A stretch of 64,000 nt of DNA from an uncultured Eubacteriales bacterium (GCA_900545885.1 URAF01000001.1:124001-188000), one strand, 5' to 3'; shown: positions 9,577 through 18,625, numbered from the stretch's first letter. Notes: generated by a model from the letters alone, not told the origin. Numbers and translations are program-made.

Positions 9577-9806
9577 TCTTTTTCTTCGATAACCACGTTG
9601 TAACGCGTATCGGAATGTCCGGACGCGGCTTTGACAAGGGTGCGAATTGCCTTTGCAATCTTGCCTTGTTTGCCGATGACTTTGCCGATGTCTTTCTTGG
9701 ATACGATGACCACGATGTCGGCTTCGTCTACGCCCGTGCGCATTTCGACGGAATAATCACCCTCGGGAACGAGTTTTTCCACGAGGTATTCGACGAGTTC
9801 CAGCAT
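9573..9806 (-). CDS. khpA: KH-domain RNA-binding protein KhpA
   Basis: 77-residue single KH domain, the size of KhpA/YlqC. The GXXG loop is VIGKQGKIAKAIR, and VVIEEKE closes the domain. KhpA proteins form RNA-binding dimers, often with KhpB/Jag; no khpB is in the window. It lies between rpsP and rimM as in most Firmicutes. Confidence 0.94.
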   Translation of the reverse strand: MLELVEYLVEKLVPEGDYSVEMRTGVDEADIVVIVSKKDIGKVIGKQGKIAKAIRTLVKAASGHSDTRYNVVIEEKE

Positions 9807-9814
9807 AGTTCACC

Positions 9815-10054
9815 TTACAGAATGCCCTGTTCCTTGAAAAGGTTGCGGACGGTATCGGTGGGTTGTGCGCCGTTTGCGAGCCATTTCTTGGCAAGGTCTG
9901 CGTCGATGCGAACAACTTTGGGATCGCTTACGGGATCGTAAATGCCGATTTGTTCGATGTACTGTCCGTCACGTGCTTTTCTGGAATCGGTTGCAACGAT
10001 GCGATAGAAAGGTGCTTTCTTTGCGCCCATTCTGGTCAGTCTGAGTTTTACCAT
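9815..10054 (-). CDS. rpsP: 30S ribosomal protein S16
   Basis: 79 residues starting [20 protein letters not shown], typical for S16. An upstream in-frame start would add 11 residues, but AAAGGAG lies 6 bases before the ATG at 10054 and the family begins there, so I use the shorter form. khpA follows after 8 bases. The 117-base gap to ffh is A/T-rich, with no hairpin-T-run terminator that I see. Confidence 0.96.
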   Translation of the reverse strand: MVKLRLTRMGAKKAPFYRIVATDSRKARDGQYIEQIGIYDPVSDPKVVRIDADLAKKWLANGAQPTDTVRNLFKEQGIL

Positions 10055-10171
10055 GGTTTTCTCCTTTGGTACGGGGGTTACCCGCAAAATTTGTTTTATT
10101 TTATTGTTGTGTTTTGTTCTTGATTATGTTTTGTCGTTGATTGCTACGTTTGTGTCCGTCGTATTCGGAAC

Positions 10172-11512
10172 TCAGAACGGAAGTCCTTTCATACCCTTCA
10201 TGCCTTTCAGTCCTTTCATTCCGCCTTTCTGCATTCTGTTCATCATCTCTTTGGTGAGTTCGAACTGTTTGAGAAGTTGGTTGACGTCCTGAATGGAAGT
10301 GCCGCTGCCCTGCGCTATACGCTTTCTGCGGCTGCCCTTGATTATCTCGGGATTGCGGCGTTCTTTTATCGTCATGGACTGAATGATGACTTTGGCTTTC
10401 ATCATCTTGTCCTCGTCGATATCCTCGTTGCGAACCTTGCCCGCAAGCCCCGGTATCATCTTCATCATATCGCCGATGTTGCCCATTTTTTTGACGCTTT
10501 CGAGTTGTTCGAGATAATCTTCAAGCGTAAAGGAACGCTCTTTGATTTTCTTCTGCAACTGCTCCGCCTGCTCTTTGGAAAAGGCTTGTTCGGCTTTTTC
10601 AATGAGCGTAAGCACGTCGCCCATACCGAGTATTCGGCTTGCCATACGGTCGGGGTGGAAAGGTTCGAGGTCTTCCATTTTTTCGCCCGTACCGCTGAAC
10701 TTGATGGGCTTACCCGTCACGGCTTTTATGGACAGCGCCGCGCCGCCGCGGGTGTCGCCGTCGAGTTTGGTCATGATAACGCCCGTAACGTCAAGCGTTT
10801 TGTTGAACGTATCGGCGACCGTTACTGCGTCCTGACCCGTCATACTGTCGACGACAAGCAGGATTTCCGTGGGGTGTACTGCGGCTTTCACGTCGACAAG
10901 TTCTTTCATCAACGCTTCGTCGATGTGAAGTCGTCCCGCCGTGTCGATTATAACTGTGTCGTAACCGTTTTTGAGTGCGTATGCGACGCTCTCTTTTGCA
11001 ATTTTGACAGGGCTTATCTGCCCCATATCGAACACTTCTGTTCCGACTTTCTTTCCTACGACTTTCAGCTGCTGAATTGCCGCGGGTCTGTATATGTCGC
11101 CTGCCGCAAGCAGGACTTTTTTGCCTTGTTTTTTGAGATAAAGTGCGAGTTTGCCGCACATCGTCGTTTTGCCCGCGCCCTGCAATCCGCACATCATATA
11201 GACTGTCGGGGGCTTGTCGCCGACTTCGAGTTTCTGGTGTTTGCTGCCCATAAGAGCGACCAGTTCCTCGTTGACGATTTTGACAATCTGCTGAGCGGGG
11301 GTAAGGGATTTGAGTATGTCCTCACCGAGCGCCTTTTCGCTGACCGAATTGACAAAATCCTTGACGACCGCAAAGTTGACGTCCGCTTCGAGCAACGCGA
11401 CGCGGATTTCTCTCATTGCCTGTTTTATTTCCAACTCCGTAAGCTTGCCTTTGTTGCGAAGCTTGGAGAATATGTGATTCATTCTGTCGGATAGACTTTC
11501 AAAGACTGCCAT
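10172..11512 (-). CDS. ffh: Signal recognition particle protein Ffh
   Basis: SRP54 GTPase that, with the SRP RNA encoded at 34.3-34.6 kb, takes ribosome-nascent-chain complexes to FtsY. It has 446 residues: N domain (1-90), G domain with GLQGAGKTT (about 108-116), DTAGRLH, TKLDGDTRGG, then the M domain. The tail is rich in Met, Gly and Lys (MMNRMQKGGMKGLKGMKG), as expected of a signal-sequence groove. The start codon directly abuts the ylxM stop (TAA-ATG). Confidence 0.97.
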   Translation of the reverse strand: MAVFESLSDRMNHIFSKLRNKGKLTELEIKQAMREIRVALLEADVNFAVVKDFVNSVSEKALGEDILKSLTPAQQIVKIVNEELVALMGSKHQKLEVGDKPPTVYMMCGLQGAGKTTMCGKLALYLKKQGKKVLLAAGDIYRPAAIQQLKVVGKKVGTEVFDMGQISPVKIAKESVAYALKNGYDTVIIDTAGRLHIDEALMKELVDVKAAVHPTEILLVVDSMTGQDAVTVADTFNKTLDVTGVIMTKLDGDTRGGAALSIKAVTGKPIKFSGTGEKMEDLEPFHPDRMASRILGMGDVLTLIEKAEQAFSKEQAEQLQKKIKERSFTLEDYLEQLESVKKMGNIGDMMKMIPGLAGKVRNEDIDEDKMMKAKVIIQSMTIKERRNPEIIKGSRRKRIAQGSGTSIQDVNQLLKQFELTKEMMNRMQKGGMKGLKGMKGMKGLPF

Positions 11513-11839
11513 TTATTCCTCCAACAAATTCCTTGCCTTAGATATGCTGTCGCGGCAAGAGTCCGTATCGCCCGAGTCCAGCGACTTCTCGGCGTCGGCA
11601 AGCAACTCGGCAACCGCCATTTCGCGGCTGACCAGATGCAGTTTGTCTTCAAATTCTTTGAGTGCGCTCTCTCCTCTCTTTATGCCGTCAAGCACAGCCT
11701 GACGCGACACGGAGAACATTTCGGCAAGTTCGCCGAGGGAAATATCCTCGTCGTAATGCAACCTGAGAAACTCGTTCTGCTTCTCGGTGATGAGCGCGCC
11801 GTAGTATGCGCGGAGCGTACTTATCTCAAATCTGTCCAT
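11513..11839 (-). CDS. ylxM: YlxM/UPF0122 helix-turn-helix protein
   Basis: 108-residue helix-turn-helix protein of the YlxM/p13 family, which interacts with SRP in the Gram-positives studied. The recognition region is DISLGELAEMFSVSRQAVLD (about 30-50). It is the first gene of the ylxM-ffh operon, with a consensus promoter and a long inverted repeat just upstream. The ribosome binding site is a modest AGGA at the foot of that repeat. Confidence 0.93.
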   Translation of the reverse strand: MDRFEISTLRAYYGALITEKQNEFLRLHYDEDISLGELAEMFSVSRQAVLDGIKRGESALKEFEDKLHLVSREMAVAELLADAEKSLDSGDTDSCRDSISKARNLLEE

Positions 11840-11844
11840 TGTCC

Positions 11845-11884
11845 TGTCAAGGCTTCAACCTTTGTAAAGGCTTTGACCTTGACA
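11845..11884. promoter_or_regulatory. Long inverted repeat between the ylxM promoter and start codon
   Basis: TGTCAAGG (11845-11852) pairs with CCTTGACA (11877-11884). Inside them TCAACCTTT pairs with AAAGG and TTGA around a GT turn, leaving a CT bulge on each side, for about 17 base pairs. It covers the predicted transcription start and ends five bases before the ylxM start codon. It could be an operator or an mRNA hairpin. Confidence 0.65.
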
Positions 11885-11886
11885 CA

Positions 11887-11915
11887 ATGATAAACCGCAA
11901 ACAAAAAGATGTCAA
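11887..11915 (-). promoter_or_regulatory. SigA-type promoter of ylxM-ffh
   Basis: Minus strand: TTGACA (11910-11915), 17-base spacer, TATCAT (11887-11892). The predicted start is near 11880, inside the inverted repeat. Confidence 0.78.
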
Positions 11916-11970
11916 GCATTTCGACATCTTCTTTGAATGTGTTTATATAATTTTATCATATGCTGTTACA

Positions 11971-12036
11971 ACGTAATATTACGTAATATCACGTCCAACG
12001 TCACGTCCAACGCGTATTTCGCTATGCGAGCATAGC
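11971..12036. repeat. Short tandem repeats and dyads in the ylxM-ftsY gap
   Basis: The gap from 11916 to 12142 holds no gene. It contains two tandem 10-mers ACGTAATAT(T/C) (11971-11990), two tandem exact 12-mers TCACGTCCAACG (11989-12012), and a hairpin GCTATG-CGAG-CATAGC (12021-12036). No clear terminator is seen after ftsY. Confidence 0.7.
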
Positions 12037-12126
12037 TATGATCGCATAATTATGTTCAAATATTGCCTACGTCCGTTGCCACACAACAAATTTTGCTGTA
12101 ATACGTGTTTCAGTATGGTAGACAAT

Positions 12127-12152
12127 AAATCAGAACAGCAAATCAGAACAGC
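12127..12152. repeat. Exact 13-base tandem duplication at the ftsY stop
   Basis: AAATCAGAACAGC occurs twice back to back (12127-12139 and 12140-12152). The second copy contains the last codons and the TGA of ftsY on the minus strand. It looks like a recent slippage event that left the protein unchanged. Confidence 0.8.
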
Positions 12153-13036
12153 GCGTCGACGAAATCCTGCGCGTCGAACGGTATAAGGTCGTCGATTTTT
12201 TCGCCTACGCCGACGTACAGCACGGGAAGTTCAAGCCCGATTGAAATTGCAAGAACGACGCCGCCTTTTGCCGTTCCGTCGAGTTTGGTGAGAATTATGC
12301 CGTCCGTATCGATTGCTTCGGAAAAGATTTCAGCTTGTTGCACGGCGTTCTGACCCGTAGTTGCGTCGAGTACGAGATACTTTCTGAAATCGGCATTAGG
12401 AAGTTCGCGGTCAACCACACGGCAGATTTTTTTCAGTTCTTCCATGAGGTTCTTTTTGTTGTGCAAACGCCCCGCCGTATCGACGAGTATGACGTCGGTA
12501 TTCTTTGCCTTTGCGGACGACACGGCGTCAAATACAACCGCCGCGGGATCTGCGCCTTCGCTGTGACGGATAACGCGCACACCCGCACGTTCTCCCCAAA
12601 CTTCCAGTTGCTCGCTTGCCGCCGCTCTGAACGTGTCGGCTGCCGCAACAACAACGCTTTTGCCCTGTTCGCGGAACATATGAGCAAGTTTGCCGATGGC
12701 GGTTGTCTTGCCCACTCCGTTCACGCCCGAAAGAAGGATTACAAGCGGATAGGAATACTCTTCCGTTTCGTAGTCGATGTTCTCGACTAGGATTTCTTTC
12801 AGAAGTTCCTTTGCGTCTTCCGGTTTTTTGATTTTTTCCTGAAACGCGCGGTCTTTGAGGTCTTCAATTACGGTTTCGGTTGCGGTGACGCCTACGTCAG
12901 CCGCAAGCAACGCTTCTTCAAGGCTGTCGTAAAACTCGTCATCGAGCGCGCGCGCCGAAAACGCGAAGAACAGCTTTTTGGACAAATTGTCCTTGGTTTT
13001 TTTTATGCCTTCGGCAATCTTTTTGAAAAATCCCAT
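12143..13036 (-). CDS. ftsY: SRP receptor GTPase FtsY
   Basis: Membrane-associated receptor that pairs with Ffh. The 297 residues give the short N-G form without the acidic A domain. The N-terminus MGFFKKIAEGIKKTKDNLSKKL is an amphipathic lipid-binding helix. GVNGVGKTT (about 104-112), DTAGRLHNKKNLM, TKLDGTAKGG and the C-terminal GVGEKIDDL motif are present. It starts 6 bases after the smc stop. Confidence 0.97.
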   Translation of the reverse strand: MGFFKKIAEGIKKTKDNLSKKLFFAFSARALDDEFYDSLEEALLAADVGVTATETVIEDLKDRAFQEKIKKPEDAKELLKEILVENIDYETEEYSYPLVILLSGVNGVGKTTAIGKLAHMFREQGKSVVVAAADTFRAAASEQLEVWGERAGVRVIRHSEGADPAAVVFDAVSSAKAKNTDVILVDTAGRLHNKKNLMEELKKICRVVDRELPNADFRKYLVLDATTGQNAVQQAEIFSEAIDTDGIILTKLDGTAKGGVVLAISIGLELPVLYVGVGEKIDDLIPFDAQDFVDALF

Positions 13037-13042
13037 AGTCTG

Positions 13043-16000
13043 CTATCTGTCATTTGAAGCGTGTTTCTGCGCTTCTTCGAAGGTGATGGAAACTATCTTC
13101 GTGACGCCCTTTTCTTCCATCGTAACACCGAATATGGAGTCGGCGTGACGCATGGTAGGCTTTCTGTGAGTGATGACGATAAACTGCGTTTCGGACGAGA
13201 ACTTTTTGAGGAACTCGGCAAACAGGTTGGCGTTTGCGTCGTCGAGTGCCGCTTCGATTTCGTCGAGCACGCAGAACGGCATCGGTTTGAGCATAAGAAT
13301 TGCAAACAGAATTGCAATAGCGGTAAGCGCTTTTTCACCGCCGCTGAGCAACGTAATGTTCTGCAACTTCTTTCCGGGAGGCTGCGAGAAAATTTCGATG
13401 CCTGCTTCCAGCGGGTCGTCCGTTTCTTTGGTGTCAAGTCTGAGGTCGCCTTTGCCGCCGCCGAACAGTTGGACGAAAACTTCGTGGAAGTTCTCGTTTA
13501 TCTGATTGAACGCCGTCGTGAACTTGTCCACCATTTCCGCAGTCAGTTCTTCGATGATTTTTACTATGTCGTCGTACGCCGCCTGGATGTCGTCGCGTTG
13601 AGTTACGCACTCCTCGTGTCTTTGTTCGGCGTCCGCAAGTGCCTGAACAGCAAGCGGGTTGACGTCGCCGAGACGGGATATTGACTTTTTGAGGTCGCTG
13701 ATAACCGTCTTTGCTCCGTACGCTTCGAAACCTTCGATTCTGAAAGGCAATGCCGACGAGTAAGTGAGGTTGTACTCTTCGAGTACGTGCTCTTGCAGAT
13801 AACGGTTTTCGTCGTCGACGCGTTCAAGCATTCCTTCGTCGCGGATTTTCTTCTCGTTGAGCGCGGTGCGTTCCTCGCTTATTCTCGTTCTGTCCGCGTC
13901 AAGTTGAACAATGCGTTCCGACAACTTGCGTTTCATATCGCTGAGTCCGCCGATTTCGGCTTCGAGTTCCTTGATACGCTTTTCGTCTTCCGCGGAGAAC
14001 TTGGTCTTTTCGGGTGCGGATTTAATTCCGTCGAGTGCCGCTTTTTTGGATTTCAGTTCGGCAATCAGGTCGAGTTTTTCTTCCTGTGCGCTTTCCATTT
14101 CGCGGCGCATACGGAACAGGTCGGCGTCAAAACCGTCGAGCGCACTCTTGTGTCCCGCAAGTTGCAGTCGCAGGTTCATAACCTCTTCGTTGAGGTTTTC
14201 GCGTTCGGACTTCTGCTCCGAGCTCTTGGACTTGGACGCTTCGAGCAACGCGCTGTATTCTTCCTGTTTTCCTTTCGTGACGTTTTCGAGTTCGTCGATG
14301 GAAGAAATGCGTCTAGTAAGTTCCTTGACTATCGCAACGACCTTTTCGTATTCTTCGGCGTCGTTCTTGATTTCCTCACGCAGAGTTTCCACAATCGCCG
14401 CAGACTGTTTGGACTTGTCCTCGTTGAGCGAGTTTTCTATGCTGAGTTCGGAAATTTCTTTGGCAAGACGCGCGACCTTCTCTTCTGCAAGTTCGATTTC
14501 GCGCTGACGGTCTTCGCGCTGTTCTTTGAGTCGTGCAATGTTGGAGCGCAGTCTGTCGAGATTTGCTTTTGCCTGCTCTATCTGCTTTTCCTGCGACAAA
14601 AGACCGGAGTTTTGCGAACGACGCGAACCGCCCGTGATTTCGCCGCCGCGGGCGTAAATTTCACCGTCGAGCGTTACGATTTTGAATCCTTGATTGTACT
14701 TGCGGTACAGTCTTTCCGCCGTGTTCATATTGTCGACGACAACGGTAGTCCCGAGCAACGTCTGAACAAAAGGAAGGAACTTCGCTTCGCATTCAACAAG
14801 GTCGGCGGCTATGCCGAAACAACCTTGTTCGCGAAGTGCGGGCATATATTCGCCGGCAAGCGCACGCGGACGGCATGACGTCAGAGGACGGAATGTAACA
14901 CGACCGTAACTCTTTTGTTTGAGGTATGTAATAAGCGCCGCGGCATCGCGTTCGCTTTCGACGAGAACGTTTTGCAACGCCGCACCGAGCGCATATTCGA
15001 TTGCCGACTCGTACCCTTCGGGAACGCTGATGACTTCGGCAAGTACGCCCATAACCCTGCTTTTGAGCATCGGATCGCGGTGAGCGTCCTGCATCAAGCG
15101 TTTGACGGCTTCCTGATATCCTTGATAATCCTCTTTTATCGACGTGTAAAGTCTGAGCTGACCTTCCGCAAGTCCGAGTTTGGAGTTGAGCGTGACAACG
15201 TCGCTTTCAAGTCCTTTGATTGCTTCCTGCGCCTCCATTTTGGCGTAAAGCGTTTCGTTGTTCTCGGTGGTCAGCGCACGCATTCTCTCACGCGCTTCTT
15301 TGAGTTTGGTATCGTAAATCGCGAGATTTGTTTCTTCTTCCGCGAGTTTTGCTTTCTTGGAATTGAGAAGTGCAAGCAGGTTTTTGGCGCGCTCTTCGTT
15401 TATGCCCTTTTCGGCAACCAGTGCCGACAAATTGCTTTTCAGTTCGCCGAGTTCTTCTAGCGCACGCACGTATTCGAGGTTCTTTGTTTCGAGGTCGCTT
15501 TCCTGTCCCTGCAACGACTTCGACACAAAATCGAGTTTTCCGCTCAACGACTCGAACTTCTTGGAAGACTCCAAGTACTTGCCGAGTTCTTCTTCCTTTT
15601 TCTGTTCTGCGGCTTTGATTGCGACTTCAGACGCCGCAATCTGCGTATCGACCGACTGAATTTCCGCGTTCAGCCTGTTGATTTCCGCTTGCAGGTTTGT
15701 GATACGTTCTTTGACGACGTTCGCCTGTCCCTGCACTCTTTCCGCGTCGACTTTGAGTCCCAGAAGTTCGGCGTTGTGTTCTTCGTAAAGACGGTCGATG
15801 CCGCTTGACTCGCGAAGACAGGTTTCGTAGTCGTTAACGCATTTGACAAACTCCGCTTCTTTCTCGTTGAGCTCTTTGGTCGCGGCGGCTATGCGGTCGT
15901 AAATTTTCTGTTTGATTTTCTGGTTGTTTTCGTAGTTGTAGATATACAGGTTGACTTCCTGCATCTTCAACTGCTCGCGCAGTTCCGCGTACTTTTTGGC

Positions 16001-16639
16001 GACTTCCGCCTGTTTGCGGAGAGGATTGAGCTGACGCTCTATTTCCGCGATAATCTCGTTTGCGGTCTGCAAGTTCATTGCCGTACGTTCGAGTTTGCGT
16101 TCGGCTTCGGTACGCTGCGCGCGGAATTTCGATATTCCCGCCGCTTCTTCGAATATGTTGCGTCTGTCGTCGGGTTTTGCGGAAAGAATTTCGTCGATTC
16201 TGCCCTGTCCGATTATGCTGTAACCTTCTTTGCCGATACCGGTGTCGTGGAAAAGATTTATTATATCTTTCATTCTGCAACGGGTATGGTTGATATAATA
16301 CTCGCTGAGACCGCTTCGGTCGAGCTTACGCGTGATTACAACTTCGTCGAAAGGCAGGGACGGAAAAAGTTTTTTGTCGGCGTTGTCGAATTGCAACGAC
16401 ACTTCGCAGTAGGACATACTTTTGCGGTTTTCGGTACCTGCAAAAATGACGTCCTGCATGCTTTTGCCGCGCAAAGACTTGGCGCTCTGTTCGCCGAGCG
16501 TCCATCTTATAGCGTCCGCGACGTTGGATTTTCCGCATCCGTTAGGACCGATAATTGCGGTGACACCCTGTTGGAAAGGGATTTCCACCTTATCGGCAAA
16601 GGATTTGAAACCTCTCAGTTCGATTTTCTGAAACTTCAC
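13043..16639 (-). CDS. smc: Chromosome partition protein SMC
   Basis: 1198-residue condensin ATPase. The N-terminal head has GPNGCGKSN (about 32-40). Long coiled coils flank a hinge (about 510-660) with a GXXG-rich core. The C-terminal head carries the LLSGGEKALTA signature and the Walker B segment FCVLDEIEAALDD. The start is a GTG (16637-16639) with GGAG upstream; the family begins MKFQKIELRGFKSF, so this start is secure. smc has its own promoter and leads into ftsY. scpA and scpB are not in the window. parS-like half-sites lie just upstream. Confidence 0.97.
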   Translation of the reverse strand: MKFQKIELRGFKSFADKVEIPFQQGVTAIIGPNGCGKSNVADAIRWTLGEQSAKSLRGKSMQDVIFAGTENRKSMSYCEVSLQFDNADKKLFPSLPFDEVVITRKLDRSGLSEYYINHTRCRMKDIINLFHDTGIGKEGYSIIGQGRIDEILSAKPDDRRNIFEEAAGISKFRAQRTEAERKLERTAMNLQTANEIIAEIERQLNPLRKQAEVAKKYAELREQLKMQEVNLYIYNYENNQKIKQKIYDRIAAATKELNEKEAEFVKCVNDYETCLRESSGIDRLYEEHNAELLGLKVDAERVQGQANVVKERITNLQAEINRLNAEIQSVDTQIAASEVAIKAAEQKKEEELGKYLESSKKFESLSGKLDFVSKSLQGQESDLETKNLEYVRALEELGELKSNLSALVAEKGINEERAKNLLALLNSKKAKLAEEETNLAIYDTKLKEARERMRALTTENNETLYAKMEAQEAIKGLESDVVTLNSKLGLAEGQLRLYTSIKEDYQGYQEAVKRLMQDAHRDPMLKSRVMGVLAEVISVPEGYESAIEYALGAALQNVLVESERDAAALITYLKQKSYGRVTFRPLTSCRPRALAGEYMPALREQGCFGIAADLVECEAKFLPFVQTLLGTTVVVDNMNTAERLYRKYNQGFKIVTLDGEIYARGGEITGGSRRSQNSGLLSQEKQIEQAKANLDRLRSNIARLKEQREDRQREIELAEEKVARLAKEISELSIENSLNEDKSKQSAAIVETLREEIKNDAEEYEKVVAIVKELTRRISSIDELENVTKGKQEEYSALLEASKSKSSEQKSERENLNEEVMNLRLQLAGHKSALDGFDADLFRMRREMESAQEEKLDLIAELKSKKAALDGIKSAPEKTKFSAEDEKRIKELEAEIGGLSDMKRKLSERIVQLDADRTRISEERTALNEKKIRDEGMLERVDDENRYLQEHVLEEYNLTYSSALPFRIEGFEAYGAKTVISDLKKSISRLGDVNPLAVQALADAEQRHEECVTQRDDIQAAYDDIVKIIEELTAEMVDKFTTAFNQINENFHEVFVQLFGGGKGDLRLDTKETDDPLEAGIEIFSQPPGKKLQNITLLSGGEKALTAIAILFAILMLKPMPFCVLDEIEAALDDANANLFAEFLKKFSSETQFIVITHRKPTMRHADSIFGVTMEEKGVTKIVSITFEEAQKHASNDR

Positions 16640-16672
16640 GTTAAGTTTTGCTCCGTATAAAATATTAAAATG

Positions 16673-16701
16673 ATTATATCATACAATCTTTTGCTAAACA
16701 A
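16673..16701 (-). promoter_or_regulatory. Extended -10 promoter of smc-ftsY
   Basis: Minus strand: TTGTTT (16696-16701), 17-base spacer ending in TGA, TATAAT (16673-16678), which forms an extended -10 (TGATATAAT). Predicted start near 16666. Confidence 0.75.
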
Positions 16702-16714
16702 GCGTATATAAGAA

Positions 16715-16822
16715 TGTTTCACAAAATCCGTGAAACACAAAAACGGCGTGAAACAACGGTTGAAAATGTGGAAAATCCTCGGAAAACAGACGGATTTTTC
16801 AATCAAAAAACGCCGTGAAACA
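16715..16822. repeat. Four parS-like half-sites upstream of smc
   Basis: TGTTTCAC at 16715-16722 and GTGAAACA at 16730-16737, 16748-16755 and 16815-16822. The first two form an inverted repeat with a 7-base gap. The 8-mer equals one half of the consensus ParB site TGTTTCACGTGAAACA. The full 16-base site was not found. The fourth copy lies within the rnc terminator. Confidence 0.6.
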
Positions 16823-16840
16823 TAAGCGATTTCAAGGCGT
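16804..16840 (-). terminator. Intrinsic terminator of rnc
   Basis: Minus strand stem ACGCC/GGCGT extended by TGAAA/TTTCA across one mismatch, followed by TTTTTTGATT. It lies just past the rnc stop and before the smc promoter. Confidence 0.75.
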
Positions 16841-16867
16841 TTTCGAAGAAATTTTTGTCGAAATATT

Positions 16868-17551
16868 CTATTTGCGACCGCTTGCGCGCAACTTGTCGAG
16901 TGCCGCCGCGGCTGCCGCTTGTTGGGCTTCGCGTTTGCTTCCGCCGCTACCCTCGCCGCACATAACGCCGCCGACCGACGCCGCGTATCTGAACACGGGC
17001 ATATGCGGTTCGCCTTCGCGTGCAAGTTCGACGTACTCCGCCTTTTTGCCGTGTTTCATGGCATATTCGTTGAGTTTTGATTTCGCGTCTGAATTTTTGG
17101 TGTCAGCTTTCGCGTTGCGAATATGCTCGGACAGCGTTTTCAACACGAATTTTTCGGCGTTTTTGAGTCCGCCGTCGAGGTATATCGCCGCAACCACGGA
17201 CTCGTATATGTCGGATTTTATGGAGTCGTGCTCGTGAAGACGGTTTTTCTTTTCGCCTTCTCCCACCCGCAGGTTTTCGGATATTCCGAGTGCCGTAACC
17301 GTTTCGGCAAGAGGTTGCTCGCTGACGATGCAGGCACGCATTTTGGTCAACAGACCTTCGTTTGCCGCAGGATAAAGTTCGACGAGTTTTTTCGCGACGA
17401 CAAAGCTCAGAATGCTGTCGCCCAGAAATTCGAGGCTCTGGTAGTTCTTTTCGGGGTCGCTTTCCGCCGAACCGTGGGTCAACGCACGCTCCAAAAGCGC
17501 GCCATCACGGAAAGTATATCCTATTCTGCTTTCAATCTCTGTCCTGTTCAT
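16868..17551 (-). CDS. rnc: Ribonuclease III
   Basis: Cleaves double-stranded RNA, including rRNA precursors. It has 227 residues with the catalytic signature SLEFLGDSIL (Glu41, Asp45) and the second acidic site in YESVVAAIYLDGG. A double-stranded RNA-binding domain occupies about 155-225, ending SGGSKREAQQAAAAAALDKL. The start lies inside the 3' end of plsX (20-base overlap). The fabD, fabG and acpP genes found between plsX and rnc in Bacillus are absent. Confidence 0.97.
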   Translation of the reverse strand: MNRTEIESRIGYTFRDGALLERALTHGSAESDPEKNYQSLEFLGDSILSFVVAKKLVELYPAANEGLLTKMRACIVSEQPLAETVTALGISENLRVGEGEKKNRLHEHDSIKSDIYESVVAAIYLDGGLKNAEKFVLKTLSEHIRNAKADTKNSDAKSKLNEYAMKHGKKAEYVELAREGEPHMPVFRYAASVGGVMCGEGSGGSKREAQQAAAAAALDKLRASGRK

Positions 17552-18554
17552 CTATCGCCTGTACGGACGCTTTGATTTTCTCGACTATGCCGGATTTGGC
17601 AAGCGTTGCGGCTTGGAGTATGCTGGCGCATATGGATTTGCGTTTGGACGCTCCGTGCGACTTGACAACCACTTTGTTGACTCCGAGGAAACACGCTCCG
17701 CCCTGATTGTTGTAGTCAAGACGGTGTTTGACGTCACGGAGTACGGGTTTCAGCATAAGCGCACCGAGTTTTGCACGCAAACCGCCTTTGTTCACGCCTT
17801 CCATCATAATGGAGAATATTGCGTTTGCCGTACCTTCTGCCGATTTCAGAGCTATATTGCCGTTGAAGCCGTCGCAAACGACTACGTCGAAGTCGCCCGA
17901 AAGCAGGTCGCGCGCTTCGCAGTTGCCCTTGAAATCTATGTAACGGGAAGATTTGAGCAGTTCGAAGGCTTCGCGGTTGAGTTCGTTGCCCTTCTTGTCT
18001 TCCGCACCGTTGCTGAGAAGTCCGACGGTGGGTTTGACCTTATCGGTCAACGCTCCCGAAAACGCGCTTGCCATAATTGCAAAGTGCAAAAGGTTGAGCG
18101 GTTTGCAGTCAACGTTTGCACCGCAGTCGCAAAGTATCACGGGCGTGCCTTTGACAGTAGGAAGCGCAGGAGCAAGTGCGGGACGGGATACGCCTTTGAT
18201 TCTGCCGACTTTCATATACGCACCGACAAGAACGGCTCCCGTGGAACCCGCGGACACAAAGCCCGCCGCGTCGTCGTCGCTTGCGAGAAGTTCGAGACCT
18301 TTGACAAGCGAACTGTCTTTTTTGGTTTTAATTGCGGTGGTCGGCACGTCGTCGTTGGTGACAACGTCGGGTGCGTGAACTATTTCCACTCTTTCCGCGT
18401 CGTAATGCTGACCGTCCAGCACGGAAATGATTTTATCCTTGTCGCCCACGAGAACGACTTTCAGACTGCTTTTTGCGTTGAGCGCGTCGACGGCGCCAAG
18501 TACGGTTTCGACGGGAGAATAGTCTCCGCCGAATGCATCGACGATAATTTTCAT
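17532..18554 (-). CDS. plsX: Phosphate acyltransferase PlsX
   Basis: Makes acyl-phosphate from acyl-ACP for phospholipid synthesis. The 340 residues start MKIIVDAFGGDYSP and contain SAGSTGAVLVGA, the SNGAEDKKGNEL segment and GFNGNIALKSAEG, all typical. It overlaps rnc. A terminator-like hairpin separates it from rpmF, its usual operon partner. No FapR-like operator is seen. Confidence 0.96.
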   Translation of the reverse strand: MKIIVDAFGGDYSPVETVLGAVDALNAKSSLKVVLVGDKDKIISVLDGQHYDAERVEIVHAPDVVTNDDVPTTAIKTKKDSSLVKGLELLASDDDAAGFVSAGSTGAVLVGAYMKVGRIKGVSRPALAPALPTVKGTPVILCDCGANVDCKPLNLLHFAIMASAFSGALTDKVKPTVGLLSNGAEDKKGNELNREAFELLKSSRYIDFKGNCEARDLLSGDFDVVVCDGFNGNIALKSAEGTANAIFSIMMEGVNKGGLRAKLGALMLKPVLRDVKHRLDYNNQGGACFLGVNKVVVKSHGASKRKSICASILQAATLAKSGIVEKIKASVQAIDEQDRD

Positions 18555-18625
18555 AAACCCTCTCTGTTATGCGCAATCGGCGACGGAATATGCGCCGACG
18601 TCAATCGGCAATACCGCGCCGTATA

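Noticed and set aside
16715..16737. A complete parS site
   Set aside because: The two half-sites are separated by seven bases, so the canonical 16-base palindrome is not present; only half-sites are claimed.
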